34,034 bases of DNA from a virus, in IMG/VR virus record IMGVR_UViG_3300025086_000009, positions 1 through 34,034 of that record. One strand, written 5' to 3'. A program made the position numbers and the translations under genes. A model generated the notes under the pieces. That model was given only the letters and a program-made list of their open reading frames with translations, made no database searches and had not been told where the DNA came from. Each line of letters begins with the position of its first letter. Within the stretch, counting starts at the first letter, position 1. Positions 1 through 9,100 of this stretch are shown piece after piece.

Positions 1-127
1 CAACGAATAAACCAAAAAAAGCATAAGTAATAACAGGCCTGACACTACCTCGTAATGCGTTGACAAAGCCCCCAGCATCGATGGCATCATGTTTATATAA
101 TCCTTCGGTTTCTTTTATTTCTGCTTG
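1..127. repeat. Left copy of 127 bp terminal direct repeat (assembly overlap)
   Basis: These 127 bases are identical to 33908-34034. The holin reading frame runs through both copies and only becomes complete when they are merged. The copies are therefore the overlap of a circular contig, not a gene duplication. 127 is also a k-mer size commonly used by short-read assemblers, which makes an assembly overlap more likely than physical terminal repeats. The unit genome is then 33,907 bp. Confidence 0.95.
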
Positions 128-295
128 CTTGTCGATGATGTTAAGCTTTAGCTCATTGCGCTTAGTCATCAAATCCATTTCAACTTGCATACGCTCTAAG
201 TTGTGTTTGTGATCCTGGCTGGCTTTGAAATAGTTAAGCACCTCTGGCAGAAACGATGTGCCAAAGCCCAGCAGACTTCCTAACAATGTCATCAT
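1..295 (-). CDS. Holin, GTA_holin_3TM-like (N-terminal 98 codons; rest at 33744-34034)
   Basis: This is the first part of a 152-residue membrane protein whose remainder lies at the right end of the window. The start is the first of two adjacent ATG codons (293-295). It overlaps the TGA of the EF-hand gene and has GGAG eight bases upstream. The N-terminus (about residues 3-20) is hydrophobic. A charged helical stretch follows (about 25-68), and then the sequence RPVITYAFFGLFV opens a membrane segment that continues across the join. This layout resembles the phage and gene-transfer-agent holin family GTA_holin_3TM (recalled, not searched). Such holins permeabilise the inner membrane to release endolysin. 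It lies upstream of a second membrane protein and the endolysin in the same transcriptional direction, as expected of a lysis cassette. Confidence 0.8.
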   Translation of the reverse strand, partial: MMTLLGSLLGFGTSFLPEVLNYFKASQDHKHNLERMQVEMDLMTKRNELKLNIIDKQAEIKETEGLYKHDAIDAGGFVNALRGSVRPVITYAFFGLFV

Positions 296-642
296 TGTTC
301 AGTCTCCATTTGCATTGTTGATTTTTTATTGTCAGCTTTTGCGCTGTATGCATTGAAGCCCATAAAAGCGGCAACGACACCTGATGCGGCAATAACATAC
401 ACACTTGCTATATCTGTAATAAGACTTGCAGCCTTGTCGAAACCAAGCACAGAAGCCAGTAAAATAATAAACGGATAGATCAACATTCCAGCTAATGCGA
501 AACCAGTAAACCGTCTTTCTGCGTTTCTTTTCAGATCTCTATCGATCATTTCTAATCTACGATCTTCTAGAGCAAGCTTGTTCCATTCACTTGGCTCGAT
601 TACTCCGTTTCCGTTTGTGTCTGCTTTTTTGAATTCGTTCAT
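292..642 (-). CDS. Small membrane protein with N-terminal EF-hand loop
   Basis: This 116-residue protein has two parts. Residues 8-19 (DTNGNGVIEPSE) form a canonical 12-residue EF-hand calcium loop, with D, N, N at positions 1, 3, 5, Gly at 6, Ile at 8 and Glu at 12. After a charged helix come two hydrophobic segments, about residues 46-66 and 77-98, and a polar tail. The start has AGGAG seven bases upstream. Its TGA overlaps the holin ATG, so the two are probably translationally coupled. The topology (two membrane segments next to a holin) suggests a role in lysis, such as an accessory holin or antiholin, but that is inference. A single EF-hand may bind Ca2+ weakly or serve only as a fold element. 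Confidence 0.8.
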   Translation of the reverse strand: MNEFKKADTNGNGVIEPSEWNKLALEDRRLEMIDRDLKRNAERRFTGFALAGMLIYPFIILLASVLGFDKAASLITDIASVYVIAASGVVAAFMGFNAYSAKADNKKSTMQMETEQ

Positions 643-769
643 TTATTCTCCTTGCAGTATGCAATGCTATGGAACGTTCACGAGTGATAACGATCACTTT
701 GCCATCCTGGTCATACAAGATGAAACGACCTTTCCACTCACGTAAAATCAACGCTCTATTTTTATACAC
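587..769 (-). CDS. Small basic protein of unknown function
   Basis: This 60-residue frame starts at GTG. It overlaps the upstream 53-aa gene by 22 bases and the EF-hand gene by 56 bases. The first 40 residues read like a real protein (ILREWKGRFILYDQDGKVIV, then an amphipathic stretch). The last 18, inside the EF-hand gene, are low-complexity Arg/Lys. It fills what would otherwise be a 105-base gap in a tightly packed operon. There is no clear Shine-Dalgarno sequence. I do not recognise the family; the long downstream overlap is the main reason for doubt. Confidence 0.45.
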   Translation of the reverse strand: MYKNRALILREWKGRFILYDQDGKVIVITRERSIALHTARRINERIQKSRHKRKRSNRAK

Positions 770-909
770 ACCACTTTAGAATTTGCGTTTGTTACCAATA
801 CTTTGGCTTGCGCTTTTGAAGCTTTACATGCCTCTTCTGAGCTGTAACTGCCAACATGGAAATGATCGAACTGCCCAGACACCAGCTGGAGCCACAACAA
901 TACCCACAT
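748..909 (-). CDS. Small 53-aa protein with hydrophobic N-terminus
   Basis: The protein begins MWVLLWLQLVSGQFDHFHVG, followed by SYSSEEACKASKA, a polar middle and the end KVVCIKIER. The ATG overlaps the TAA of the preceding 158-aa gene (TAATG), typical of translational coupling. The short hydrophobic N-terminus could be a signal or anchor. Two cysteines (28 and 48) could pair. Short phage proteins of this look occur in marine podoviruses near lysis genes (recalled). The pattern of aromatic and His residues, Ser/Tyr and then Glu/Asp and Cys also recurs in the 76-aa protein at 31866-32096. Function unknown. Confidence 0.7.
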   Translation of the reverse strand: MWVLLWLQLVSGQFDHFHVGSYSSEEACKASKAQAKVLVTNANSKVVCIKIER

Positions 910-1385
910 TACCAGCGACCCTGTTGCTTGCCCAAGAAATAAAAAAACAAAAAAAGCAAGCCGCCACTTATAACAAAAATTACAGCTCCGATTGCAAAAT
1001 TAATGACAGCATCTACTTGAGCTTGCTTGCGGTATATCTCGTCTTTTCGTTGCTTACGCATTTGTGCCTCGATGGCGAGCACCTCATCCCATTTTTTCGG
1101 GCCGTAGTGCCAAGATATGTAATCTTTTAGCTCGCTCCTCATTCGAGCGAGTTCTTCTTTTTTTGACCATATAAGGATAGCTTGCTCTTCATCAGATCCC
1201 TTAAAAGTCTTTTGCCACATCGGTGGATTTTTTTGACGCTCCTCTAAGTGATTTAAATCTGCACATGCTTTTCCCCAGGTTGCCAAAGACTGACCCATGT
1301 CGCTTAGATCCTTGGCTGTATCTAGACCAGCACGCAAAGTTTTGTACGCGCCAGCAGCGAGCATTGTAATACTAACAGGATCCAT
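909..1385 (-). CDS. Phage protein with C-terminal membrane anchor, unknown function
   Basis: The protein has 158 residues. The N-terminus (MDPVSITMLAAGAYKTLRAG) is Ala/Gly-rich and amphipathic. The middle (about 45-125) is charged and helical with WHYGPKKWDEV. One strong membrane segment lies near residues 128-152 and ends KQQGRW. Proteins of this plan sit between tail fibre and lysin genes in marine podovirus genomes (recalled), usually annotated as hypothetical. The membrane anchor and the neighbouring 65-aa anchored coiled coil fit a lysis-associated or virion-entry role, but nothing in the sequence decides this. The gene begins 19 bases after the 65-aa gene and overlaps the next start. 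Confidence 0.8.
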   Translation of the reverse strand: MDPVSITMLAAGAYKTLRAGLDTAKDLSDMGQSLATWGKACADLNHLEERQKNPPMWQKTFKGSDEEQAILIWSKKEELARMRSELKDYISWHYGPKKWDEVLAIEAQMRKQRKDEIYRKQAQVDAVINFAIGAVIFVISGGLLFLFFYFLGKQQGRW

Positions 1386-1404
1386 GTGAGTGTGCCTTGG
1401 TGAA

Positions 1405-1602
1405 CTAGCCTAAGAAGTTCATACGTAATAAGAGCAGTAAGCTTGCTCCAGTGATTGCGATTAGTATCATCTCTAAACGCTTAATCCTCTGCTGCAAGTC
1501 TTTTACTGTAAGCGTAATAGTAGTCTTAATTTCGACAACATCTTTCTCGACTTGATCGATACGCGAATGTGCTTGAGAAAGTGTACGTGTTCGTTTGTCC
1601 AT
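1405..1602 (-). CDS. Coiled-coil protein with C-terminal membrane segment
   Basis: This 65-residue protein is charged and heptad-like up to about residue 43 (SRIDQVEKDVVEIKT then DLQQRIKRLEM). It then has a single hydrophobic segment, about 45-60 (LIAITGASLLLLL), and a short end, RMNFLG. A coiled coil with one anchor is common among small phage lysis proteins, including class II holin-like and spanin-like ones; which applies here cannot be told. It lies between the tail assembly chaperone and the 158-aa membrane protein, all in one leftward operon. Confidence 0.7.
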   Translation of the reverse strand: MDKRTRTLSQAHSRIDQVEKDVVEIKTTITLTVKDLQQRIKRLEMILIAITGASLLLLLRMNFLG

Positions 1603-1611
1603 GCTCTATCC

Positions 1612-2124
1612 TTACGGTGCTATAGGCCAGTCTTCGTCAGCGAGGTTCGGCCATTCATCTAGATCTGTAATGTTGCGGAGTTCGGATCTATAAACCGCCC
1701 ACTGTGTTTTAACATCGTTAGCCAACGGACTGTCATTTACTTGCGTCCAATCAGTATCAGCTAGAAGCTTGTTACGTGTAACTCTGTGACCTTCGGCTAC
1801 TCTTGCATCTAGCGTAGCTTGATACGCAGCCTCATGTTCTGCCTTTGTGGTTTTCTTACCATCTTCATCTGTGGTATCAGCAAACATATCCTTTGCTACA
1901 TACTTCTCTACCCAGTTCCCGTTGCTGTCTTGCTCAACACCATCCCTCGCGCTGTACTGGTATGCGCCAAGTGTAGCGGCTGGGCTTGCGAGTACTGGGT
2001 CTATGTTCATACTGTCACAAACGTTAGCGCCCCAGACACGAGGCAATGCCATTTGCGGAAATGCTGCTCTCCATTGCCCTTGCGATTTAACTTCGCCTGT
2101 TGTTCTTTCACGATATTCTGACAT
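1612..2124 (-). CDS. Phage tail assembly chaperone-like protein
   Basis: This 170-residue protein ends with a domain typical of the phage tail assembly chaperone family (Phage_tail_APC/XkdW-like, recalled). The core reads TRNKLLADTDWTQVNDSPL, then KTQWAVYRSELRNITD, then WPNLADEDWPIAP. In relatives this domain often lies just downstream of the fibre gene and probably helps fold or attach fibres. The N-terminal part carries a linker rich in Lys, Glu and Thr. The gene follows the second fibre-like protein by 27 bases, consistent with a fibre chaperone. Confidence 0.75.
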   Translation of the reverse strand: MSEYRERTTGEVKSQGQWRAAFPQMALPRVWGANVCDSMNIDPVLASPAATLGAYQYSARDGVEQDSNGNWVEKYVAKDMFADTTDEDGKKTTKAEHEAAYQATLDARVAEGHRVTRNKLLADTDWTQVNDSPLANDVKTQWAVYRSELRNITDLDEWPNLADEDWPIAP

Positions 2125-2151
2125 CAGTTGATACTCCTTTCGTCAGTTGAT

Positions 2152-4074
2152 TTATGCGATTGCGTAGAAGAGGTATGTACCATTTAATTGATTTACAAAT
2201 GAGTCAGAAGTTGCTAACTGAAAACCTGAATTGTGTGGGTTGATAACTTGTCCTGTTGTTTCTGAGGCAGTTGTACTTAACTCAAGAGTTTTGTCATCAC
2301 CTGCCGTTATTCCTCTTACTGTATCGTAAACACTCCAATCTGATGTTTGGTCTATACGTTTAATTAAAACAAACCTAGCACCACTACTAAATCCACAGTC
2401 TACAATTGGGCCTGTTGCACTGCCGTTTCCAGTATATGTTCCTATTTTAGATACACCTGCTGCAGTAGCGAAAAGGATAGCTATAAAAGTTTCTCCACTA
2501 CCATTTACATCATTGTCATCGCCAAGTGTAAAAACAGATGAAGTTGGAGAAGTGTCATTCCAATAAGCAAGAAAGTCTCCTGTCTTCCTATCATCGTTTA
2601 ATACTAATCTGTCTGTATTATCCCCATAGTACACACCCCAATTAACTGCACCACTTGTTCGTTTTATCCACATCATTTCAGGTGGAACGCCAAGATTATG
2701 AGCTACAGTTCTTACGCTTCCTGTCCCTGCATAAATAACTACGTCACAAAACGATGGAGCACGTTTCCAGTTCCAATTTATAAAAGTACTATCAATTCCT
2801 GTCCATGTATACCAACCATTTTGAAAATCCCAATCAACATAAGAATTAGAAGATGCGCCAACATCTGAATATAGTCGTATTCGGTTTTCTCCTAAAAGCC
2901 TAGCACTTGTAACATCTTGGGCAGTACCAGTTATTTTTTTAGATATTCCAAAATCAACTACATGACTTGTTTTAATAGAAGGTGTGCCAGACCCATCGCC
3001 AAGCACAGGTGTAAAAACCTTAGTCGCATCATCTGGTACAGCTAGTGGGCCACGTCTGATTGCCATGTAGATGAAAGTCTCACCAGAACCATAGTTGATC
3101 TCAAAGCCTGTTGGCGTAATCTTTGTGGTAGTACCAGTTGTCGCCTCTGCTGAATTTAAATTCGCTTGTAAAAAATGTAAACCAGAGAAGTCTGCTAATA
3201 GTCCACGCATAGTGTCAAACAAGTACCAATTATCTGAATTAGTGGCTGATTTTATAAGTAAAAACTGCGGCTCAAATCCTAGATTAATAGTTGCCGGTGC
3301 TGCCCCAGTAAACGAACCACACTTGATAATATCTTGGTCACCATCAGGGCCGAACCCACCGTCAGAATTGTTGTGTGCAAATAGGTAGGCTACGAAGGTT
3401 GCTCCATTAATATTAGTGTAAGTACCATATCCATCTATGTATTCGGGTCTAAAGTCAGTTGCAGTAAAACCACTCGACAAACCACTACTCTTTGTACCTA
3501 TAATGCCAGTGCTGTTAAAACCAAAAGTACTACTAGATTGCCTATAACCTCTATCTCCATCAGAGTACAAAGGACTCATAAGCCAAGGGCCAGCGGCATC
3601 TGTTCTTTTCATCACAATATGCCCAGGCACTGCGCCTAAATTATGATTTACTCGTTGTGAACCACTTCCGTTTGAAGTCCACGTCACAACATCAAAAAAC
3701 TTAGGGGCTTTCCGAAATGTCCAAGAGACCATATCATAAGTGTTAAGATTATAATTATCTGCCGTACCAATTGTAAAACCATCAGAATTAAAAGCTGTTA
3801 AACCTTGTGCCTCTGTTCCCTCTGCTGCGTCAGCCTGACTTTCAAGTTTTTTTGTTACGCCTCTTTCAGTATCCACTAAACGATGAGCAAAACCTGCTTC
3901 TCTCATTTTAAACCAAACTAAACCACCCTCACTGCTGAGGTCAATTCCGTTAGTAATACTACGTGCAGTGCCATTGCCTTCCCATAAATTAGTGCTGAAC
4001 ACCTCGTCTACATCAAGACCAGCGCCTCCACCTTGACCAGCCGCTGCCTTTAATAATTTAGTTGAAATGTTCAT
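2152..4074 (-). CDS. Tail fibre / receptor-binding structural protein with repeated modules
   Basis: The protein has 640 residues. The N-terminus MNISTKLLKAAAGQGGGAG is a Gly/Ala-rich linker. The body repeats a module recognisable by phrases such as VVTWTSNGSGSQRVNHNLGA, VIYAGTGSVRTVAHNLGVPP, IVMKRTDAAGPW and MWIKRTSGAVNW, then SGETFIYMAI and SGETFIAILFA. Similar beta-rich repeats are seen in fibre-like proteins of marine phages (recalled; DUF7483-like). It starts at the final base of the T7-like fibre gene (4074 shared), so the two are coupled. It is probably the distal fibre or host-recognition subunit carried by the upstream fibre protein. It is the gene most likely to vary between related phages. 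Confidence 0.75.
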   Translation of the reverse strand: MNISTKLLKAAAGQGGGAGLDVDEVFSTNLWEGNGTARSITNGIDLSSEGGLVWFKMREAGFAHRLVDTERGVTKKLESQADAAEGTEAQGLTAFNSDGFTIGTADNYNLNTYDMVSWTFRKAPKFFDVVTWTSNGSGSQRVNHNLGAVPGHIVMKRTDAAGPWLMSPLYSDGDRGYRQSSSTFGFNSTGIIGTKSSGLSSGFTATDFRPEYIDGYGTYTNINGATFVAYLFAHNNSDGGFGPDGDQDIIKCGSFTGAAPATINLGFEPQFLLIKSATNSDNWYLFDTMRGLLADFSGLHFLQANLNSAEATTGTTTKITPTGFEINYGSGETFIYMAIRRGPLAVPDDATKVFTPVLGDGSGTPSIKTSHVVDFGISKKITGTAQDVTSARLLGENRIRLYSDVGASSNSYVDWDFQNGWYTWTGIDSTFINWNWKRAPSFCDVVIYAGTGSVRTVAHNLGVPPEMMWIKRTSGAVNWGVYYGDNTDRLVLNDDRKTGDFLAYWNDTSPTSSVFTLGDDNDVNGSGETFIAILFATAAGVSKIGTYTGNGSATGPIVDCGFSSGARFVLIKRIDQTSDWSVYDTVRGITAGDDKTLELSTTASETTGQVINPHNSGFQLATSDSFVNQLNGTYLFYAIA

Positions 4075-6152
4075 TACTTAATATCCTGACCAGCCACCAA
4101 CAGATTGTAGATTGTGCCACCGTCTGTGGTAAAAATCACAAACGTATCAATCGCATTTGCGGTAGCCGTGAGCGTAGGAGCAGCACCACCCACAAAGTCT
4201 ACAGTACCGGGAAAAGTCACAGTGTAACCTGATCCAGACGCATCCTGTTTTATCTTCAGTACAAAGCTTGATACCTTTCCGCTAGCCGCTGGATTGCTAA
4301 ACGTATAAGTTACATTCTCAGTTAGCGTGTGCTCAAACACATTGCCATCACGTAGGTTTAGCGTAGCCGCATTAGAGCTAGATGTAACAGAAGTACTTTC
4401 CTCGATTGTGCCATTGTCAAAACCAACCACGCCGTTGGCATCAGTTGTTACGAAAGCACTTGCGTTTGTAGTGCCAAGAGCATTGGGTAGCTTCACAGTA
4501 TAGCTTGCTGATGCGCTATGCGGTGCAGACTGTATTGTAATGCCGTGGCTGTTGTTTTCACAATTAAGAACAATTGAGCCTTGGTTTGTATTACCCTTGA
4601 CAACAACGCGACCAGTACCATTAGGCGCTAGCTCTAAATCTGCGTTAGAAGTTGTAATAATATCCTGACCGTTCATATCAAGGTTACCACCTAGTTGCGG
4701 TGAGGTATCGCTTGATACGTCAGCTATGCCTGGTGATATGCCAACCCAAGCAGATCCGTTGTAGTATTTTAACAAGTTGCTAGAGCTGTTATATGCTAGA
4801 TCACCCTCGTCTAGTGAACTAGTCGGATCTGAGCTACCAACGCGATAGCGTTCTGCAAAACTATTTACACCAGATATATTGGTAGCGACTGTCGTAATAT
4901 TGCTGTTAGCTCCGGCAACGGTTGTAACATTGGCAGATATACCAGCAACTGTTGATATGTTTGCAGATATACCAGCGACTGTGTTTACGTTGCTTATTGC
5001 ACCAGCCACAGTGTTTACATTTGATATACCACCAGCAACAGCACCAATATCAGTACCATCTGCCGCAACAGTTGTTACATCACTTGCAATGCCAGCGACT
5101 GTTGTAACATTACTTGCTACACCAGCAACTGTATTTATGTTTGATGAATTAGCTGCAACTGCGTTAATGTTTGTTTGGTTTGATGCAGCAACAGTAATGG
5201 TTATAAACGCAGAACCATTAAAAACTTTCATCTCACCATCTGTCGTATTAAAGTATAGCGCTCCTGTTATTAGTGCATCACCGTCATTGTCAGTTGATGG
5301 GTCACTGGACTTAGCACCTAAGTACCTATCGTCAAGATTGTCAAAACTTGCAGCTGCATTTGTGGCTGACGTTGCAGCCTCACTAGCCTTTGTCGTTGCC
5401 GTCGTTGCGCTTGTTGCTGCCTCGCTTGCCTTTGTCGTTGCGGTAGTTGCAGACGCAGCCGCAGCAGTTGCGGATGTTGTTGCAGATGCAGCATCCACTA
5501 ACAAATCCCATTTTGCACTGTCAGTGTTTGTTGTAAGAGGCTGTGAACCAGAGCTGGTATGCGCTGTGTTCGCTATAAAGATATTGTTTGTGCTTGTATC
5601 TTTTACAATGTCTCGCACCACGTAGCTCGTAGATGCACCCCAGTTCCCTTTAAATATACCAATCGCTTGCGTAATGCTGACGTTACCAGAACCATCAAAA
5701 GCAAAGATTTTGTTTGCTCGATCTGTTGCAGAGATCGTAAACTCAGAACCAGTTAGTGTGTTTGTACGTGATGCCTTAATCGCACGACTAAGTTCCTCTT
5801 CGTGCTTTTGTGTCATAAACACAACTTTGTCTAACGCCTCTTCTAGGCTTTCTGCCGGGAAGGGATCATTGGCAACGAGGTCTAGACCTTGTGTCAGTGG
5901 TTGCTCACGTATGATAACAACAGTTACTCCACTTGCCGGAGCAGTACCAAACACGACATTACCACCAGAGGCAGAGCCTACCCCCGACACTGTGTAGTGT
6001 GTCGTTATGGTTTGTGTTGTTTCAGTACCATCTGCTGCCCTGAGAATGACAGTAAGATCGTCTTGATCAAAAATCTTAAACGTGTATGCAAACGTTGTAA
6101 GTGAGCCATTACCAGAATAACTGACTTTGTTTGTGCTGCTAGATACTGTCAT
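4074..6152 (-). CDS. T7-like tail fibre protein
   Basis: The protein has 692 residues. Residues 1 to about 130 match the T7 gp17 N-terminal (Phage_T7_tail) pattern: an SYSGNGSLTTFAYTFKIF opening, LTVILR, TTHYTVSG, GGNVVFGTAP, then IIREQPLTQGLDLV and ESLEEALDKVV. This part anchors the fibre to the tail. Next come an Ala/Thr/Ser repeat region (about 220-270) and a run of TVAGIxxNVxTVAG repeats (about 335-420), probably a trimeric fibrous shaft. The C-terminal part contains AERYRVGSSDPTSSLDEGDL and a beta-rich tip. It overlaps the internal virion gene by 4 bases and the next fibre gene by one. Confidence 0.9.
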   Translation of the reverse strand: MTVSSSTNKVSYSGNGSLTTFAYTFKIFDQDDLTVILRAADGTETTQTITTHYTVSGVGSASGGNVVFGTAPASGVTVVIIREQPLTQGLDLVANDPFPAESLEEALDKVVFMTQKHEEELSRAIKASRTNTLTGSEFTISATDRANKIFAFDGSGNVSITQAIGIFKGNWGASTSYVVRDIVKDTSTNNIFIANTAHTSSGSQPLTTNTDSAKWDLLVDAASATTSATAAAASATTATTKASEAATSATTATTKASEAATSATNAAASFDNLDDRYLGAKSSDPSTDNDGDALITGALYFNTTDGEMKVFNGSAFITITVAASNQTNINAVAANSSNINTVAGVASNVTTVAGIASDVTTVAADGTDIGAVAGGISNVNTVAGAISNVNTVAGISANISTVAGISANVTTVAGANSNITTVATNISGVNSFAERYRVGSSDPTSSLDEGDLAYNSSSNLLKYYNGSAWVGISPGIADVSSDTSPQLGGNLDMNGQDIITTSNADLELAPNGTGRVVVKGNTNQGSIVLNCENNSHGITIQSAPHSASASYTVKLPNALGTTNASAFVTTDANGVVGFDNGTIEESTSVTSSSNAATLNLRDGNVFEHTLTENVTYTFSNPAASGKVSSFVLKIKQDASGSGYTVTFPGTVDFVGGAAPTLTATANAIDTFVIFTTDGGTIYNLLVAGQDIK

Positions 6153-9100
6153 CTATTTTCTCGCTTTCGTCTTTCTTGATCTTTTAGTCGTTGCATTTGA
6201 ACGTCCTCATAAGCTTGCTTTAAATTTGCAAATCTCAAGTTGCCCTCGCTGTCAGTTTCTTGAAAAAGATCTTGTATTGATGCGTCATAAAACATCGTTT
6301 GTAATTTTCTTATTTTGTCTATTTTTCCAGCGTTGCTTAATGATGCGTAGCCGCTAGAAAAATCTGTTAGGTTTGCCCCTTCAGCTGTTTTTACTTCGCC
6401 AGTTGTCAGCATTGTTAATGCTTCACGAAAGCTTAAGAACGAATTGCCTAGCATTGGAACTGGCATTCGTTTGTCGTTTTTTGCTATGCGTGTCCAATCA
6501 GATTGCGCTCCAAACGTCAGCGGTATGCCAGCTAAATCCTCTTTATTTGACAGAGGCCATTTACCTGTTTCACCATAAAGCAATACCAGCTCTTCTTCTG
6601 ACGCAGACATTTCTTGTCCTGGCTCTATTCGTATACCAAGTATTCTATTTCTAATTGCAGCAATTGGATTGTTAGCAATAGACAAAGAAGCTGACTGTAT
6701 AGGCTGACCTAGAGTGTCATAAAGAACTGCGTTGGTATCGTACTGGTTAGCAAACGCACTATCCATATCTGAGTATGAATAGATTGATGATAATAATTTA
6801 TCTAACGTTGAATCTTTAACAGTGCCAATTTTATCTACATCTTTGGGGTCACCTTCTGGGGTAGTACCATAAATATAATTACCATCTTTATCTTTTCTGT
6901 AACGTTCTTCTTTTGTGTAATATTCAACATCTTGCCGTGGCTTTACTACATTTGGATCGCCACCAAACAAACCTAAATCATACAATCCACGCTGCAAACC
7001 ACTGAGTGGATTTGGCACAAAACCTGGATAGGCTGCGCTTTGCGGATATGATCTTATTAAATTTTCTAAACCTTCGCCTCGCATTGTATCTGCAATGTCA
7101 GCAATACCTTTAAGCATTGGCAGCTCAGACATATAGTCAGCCGCTGCACCAGAAATAATAGCAGCATGGTTCATTAATATTTTTGCGTTGTTTTCGCCAG
7201 GTGGCAGTTCTGATGCTTTTTGTGCGTAGTCAGCTGACAAGCCAAGAATAGCGCCTATCGGCTCAAACCCACCGTATGGAATATAAATAAGTTCTCCGTT
7301 TGGCCTACCGTACTGATCATACAGCGGCATATCTTTTGGAAACCCTTCGCCTCTTATAACAAAACTGTATGGTTGCCAGCCTGGTGGCAATGCTTCTCTA
7401 GCTGCTTTGTTACGTGGCCTAGATCCTGTTATTCTTCCCTCAACTGCTTGCTGAGAAAAGTAATACATAACTGCTGAACTCATTGTTGCACGACCAGCCG
7501 CTAACTGTCTTTCTCTTGCAGACTTACCACCCCCAGCAAACTCTGGTGCTAGTGTTTTGTAAAAACCAAACGGTGAGTTTTCGAGCACACGAAACATTGA
7601 GTTAGTTGGCGCTGTTGCAAACGGCAAAACAAACCGACCAAGAAAATTATTTTGTATTGCACCAGTGAGCTTGCCTAGTTTGCCCAGGTCAGATTGCATT
7701 GTATCGTACAATGCTCTTTCTTCTATAACCTCATCGACTGCTTTTGGATCGAGCAACAACATGCCAGCTTCTGCAAGCGCTTCTTCATCTGTTTTGCCTT
7801 GCATGATAAGATCGCCATATCTGCGACTTACAGCTGTGTAGAGCTCGCCTCTTGATGACATAACCTTAAAAAATTCGTCAGCGCCTAATAGCAACCGAAA
7901 CGGCAACCGCACACCTTTGCCAGCATACGATAATGATTTTGCAAAAAACGTTTCTTCTACCTGACCAACAGGATTATAAATTTCTAAATCATATCGGTTT
8001 TTACCACCGCTTGGCATTTCCGTTCTGAACGCTAATGCACCAGCGCTAAAAGCATCACCAAAACTGTCGTACCATCCTTTTATGCGTAATAATGCATCAC
8101 GCATATACACTTGATCTGGATCAACCGTAATACCGCGAATAGCAGCTTGCTTTCTAAATGCAGCACCAAACGCACCAGCTAAGAGCTCAGACGGTATTTG
8201 ATACAACATGTATGAGCCAGTACCTAAAATGTTTTTTAACTGCGTTGCTGGGTTTGACAGCAAGCCTGTCATGTATGCCTGGTGGATGACTTCTTTTGTT
8301 TTTGCGTAGTAAGCTTTTAACGAAAACCTATTGATACCACCTATCGGATCTTCGCTTTCAGCAAGCAAACCAAAACGCTCTACAAGCTCAAGCGCTGTTT
8401 CTTTACCGCCACTTTCTTGCAGTATGCGCTCTGCATTCGTTGCTAAGAATTTAGCACTGTCTTCACTGCCTACCTCTACATTAAATATGTTAAGTGTGCG
8501 AGCTGCTTCTGTTTGGTTGCCTTTTGTTTGTAGTTGAATACCAGCTTGTAATGTAAGCAATCTGCGAAACTCAAACAAATCTTGAGCTGACACCTCAACG
8601 TCATTCGCCATATCTGCTTTTATCTTTTTATAAATATCGAGCATTCGCTCAGTGTTAAGTACAAGCAGTTGTCTAGCGGCTAATGTTTTTGCTGCATTAA
8701 AAGAGCCATCACCAATTTTTCTAGATAACAATTCTTTGGTAAAACCAAGCTCGTCTTCTGCTAATATTTTTGCTGCGTCTGTTATTGTTTCGTTTTGCGT
8801 AATAACACCGCGTTTAACTAAATCTATTTCATCGGCAAAATCTTCTGATAAGACTTCTATTGCCTGGTGTACATCTTCGCCTGTTAGCATTCTAGCAGTG
8901 TTAAAATCACCACCGTTTTTTATGCCCTTAATATCTGCCTTCATTGCCTCTAGACGTTCTAAAACTGACTTCGTTCTATCGCCATCGAGCAAGTTGTCAG
9001 GCCGTACACCAGCATTCTTTTGCTGTTTTGTAATTACAGTCTTTGCTTTTGCTTTTACAGTTTCCGCTACTTTTTCTGCGTTAGCAGCTTCTTCTGTGGC

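Noticed and set aside
1-127. Physical T7-type terminal repeat
   Set aside because: The repeat lies in the middle of a coding region, is exactly a common assembler k-mer length and merges to restore a gene, so an assembly overlap is the simpler reading.
783-1130. Plus-strand 115-aa frame
   Set aside because: It overlaps the 158-aa and 53-aa minus-strand genes, which have coupled starts and plausible sequences.
4860-5200. CRISPR-like periodic repeat
   Set aside because: The periodicity is codon-level repetition of the fibre shaft, with no constant repeat and variable spacer structure.
4879-5625. Long plus-strand frame (248 aa) in the fibre gene
   Set aside because: It is the complement of the TVAG and Ala/Thr repeats of the T7-like fibre. 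Repeats of this kind open long false frames.
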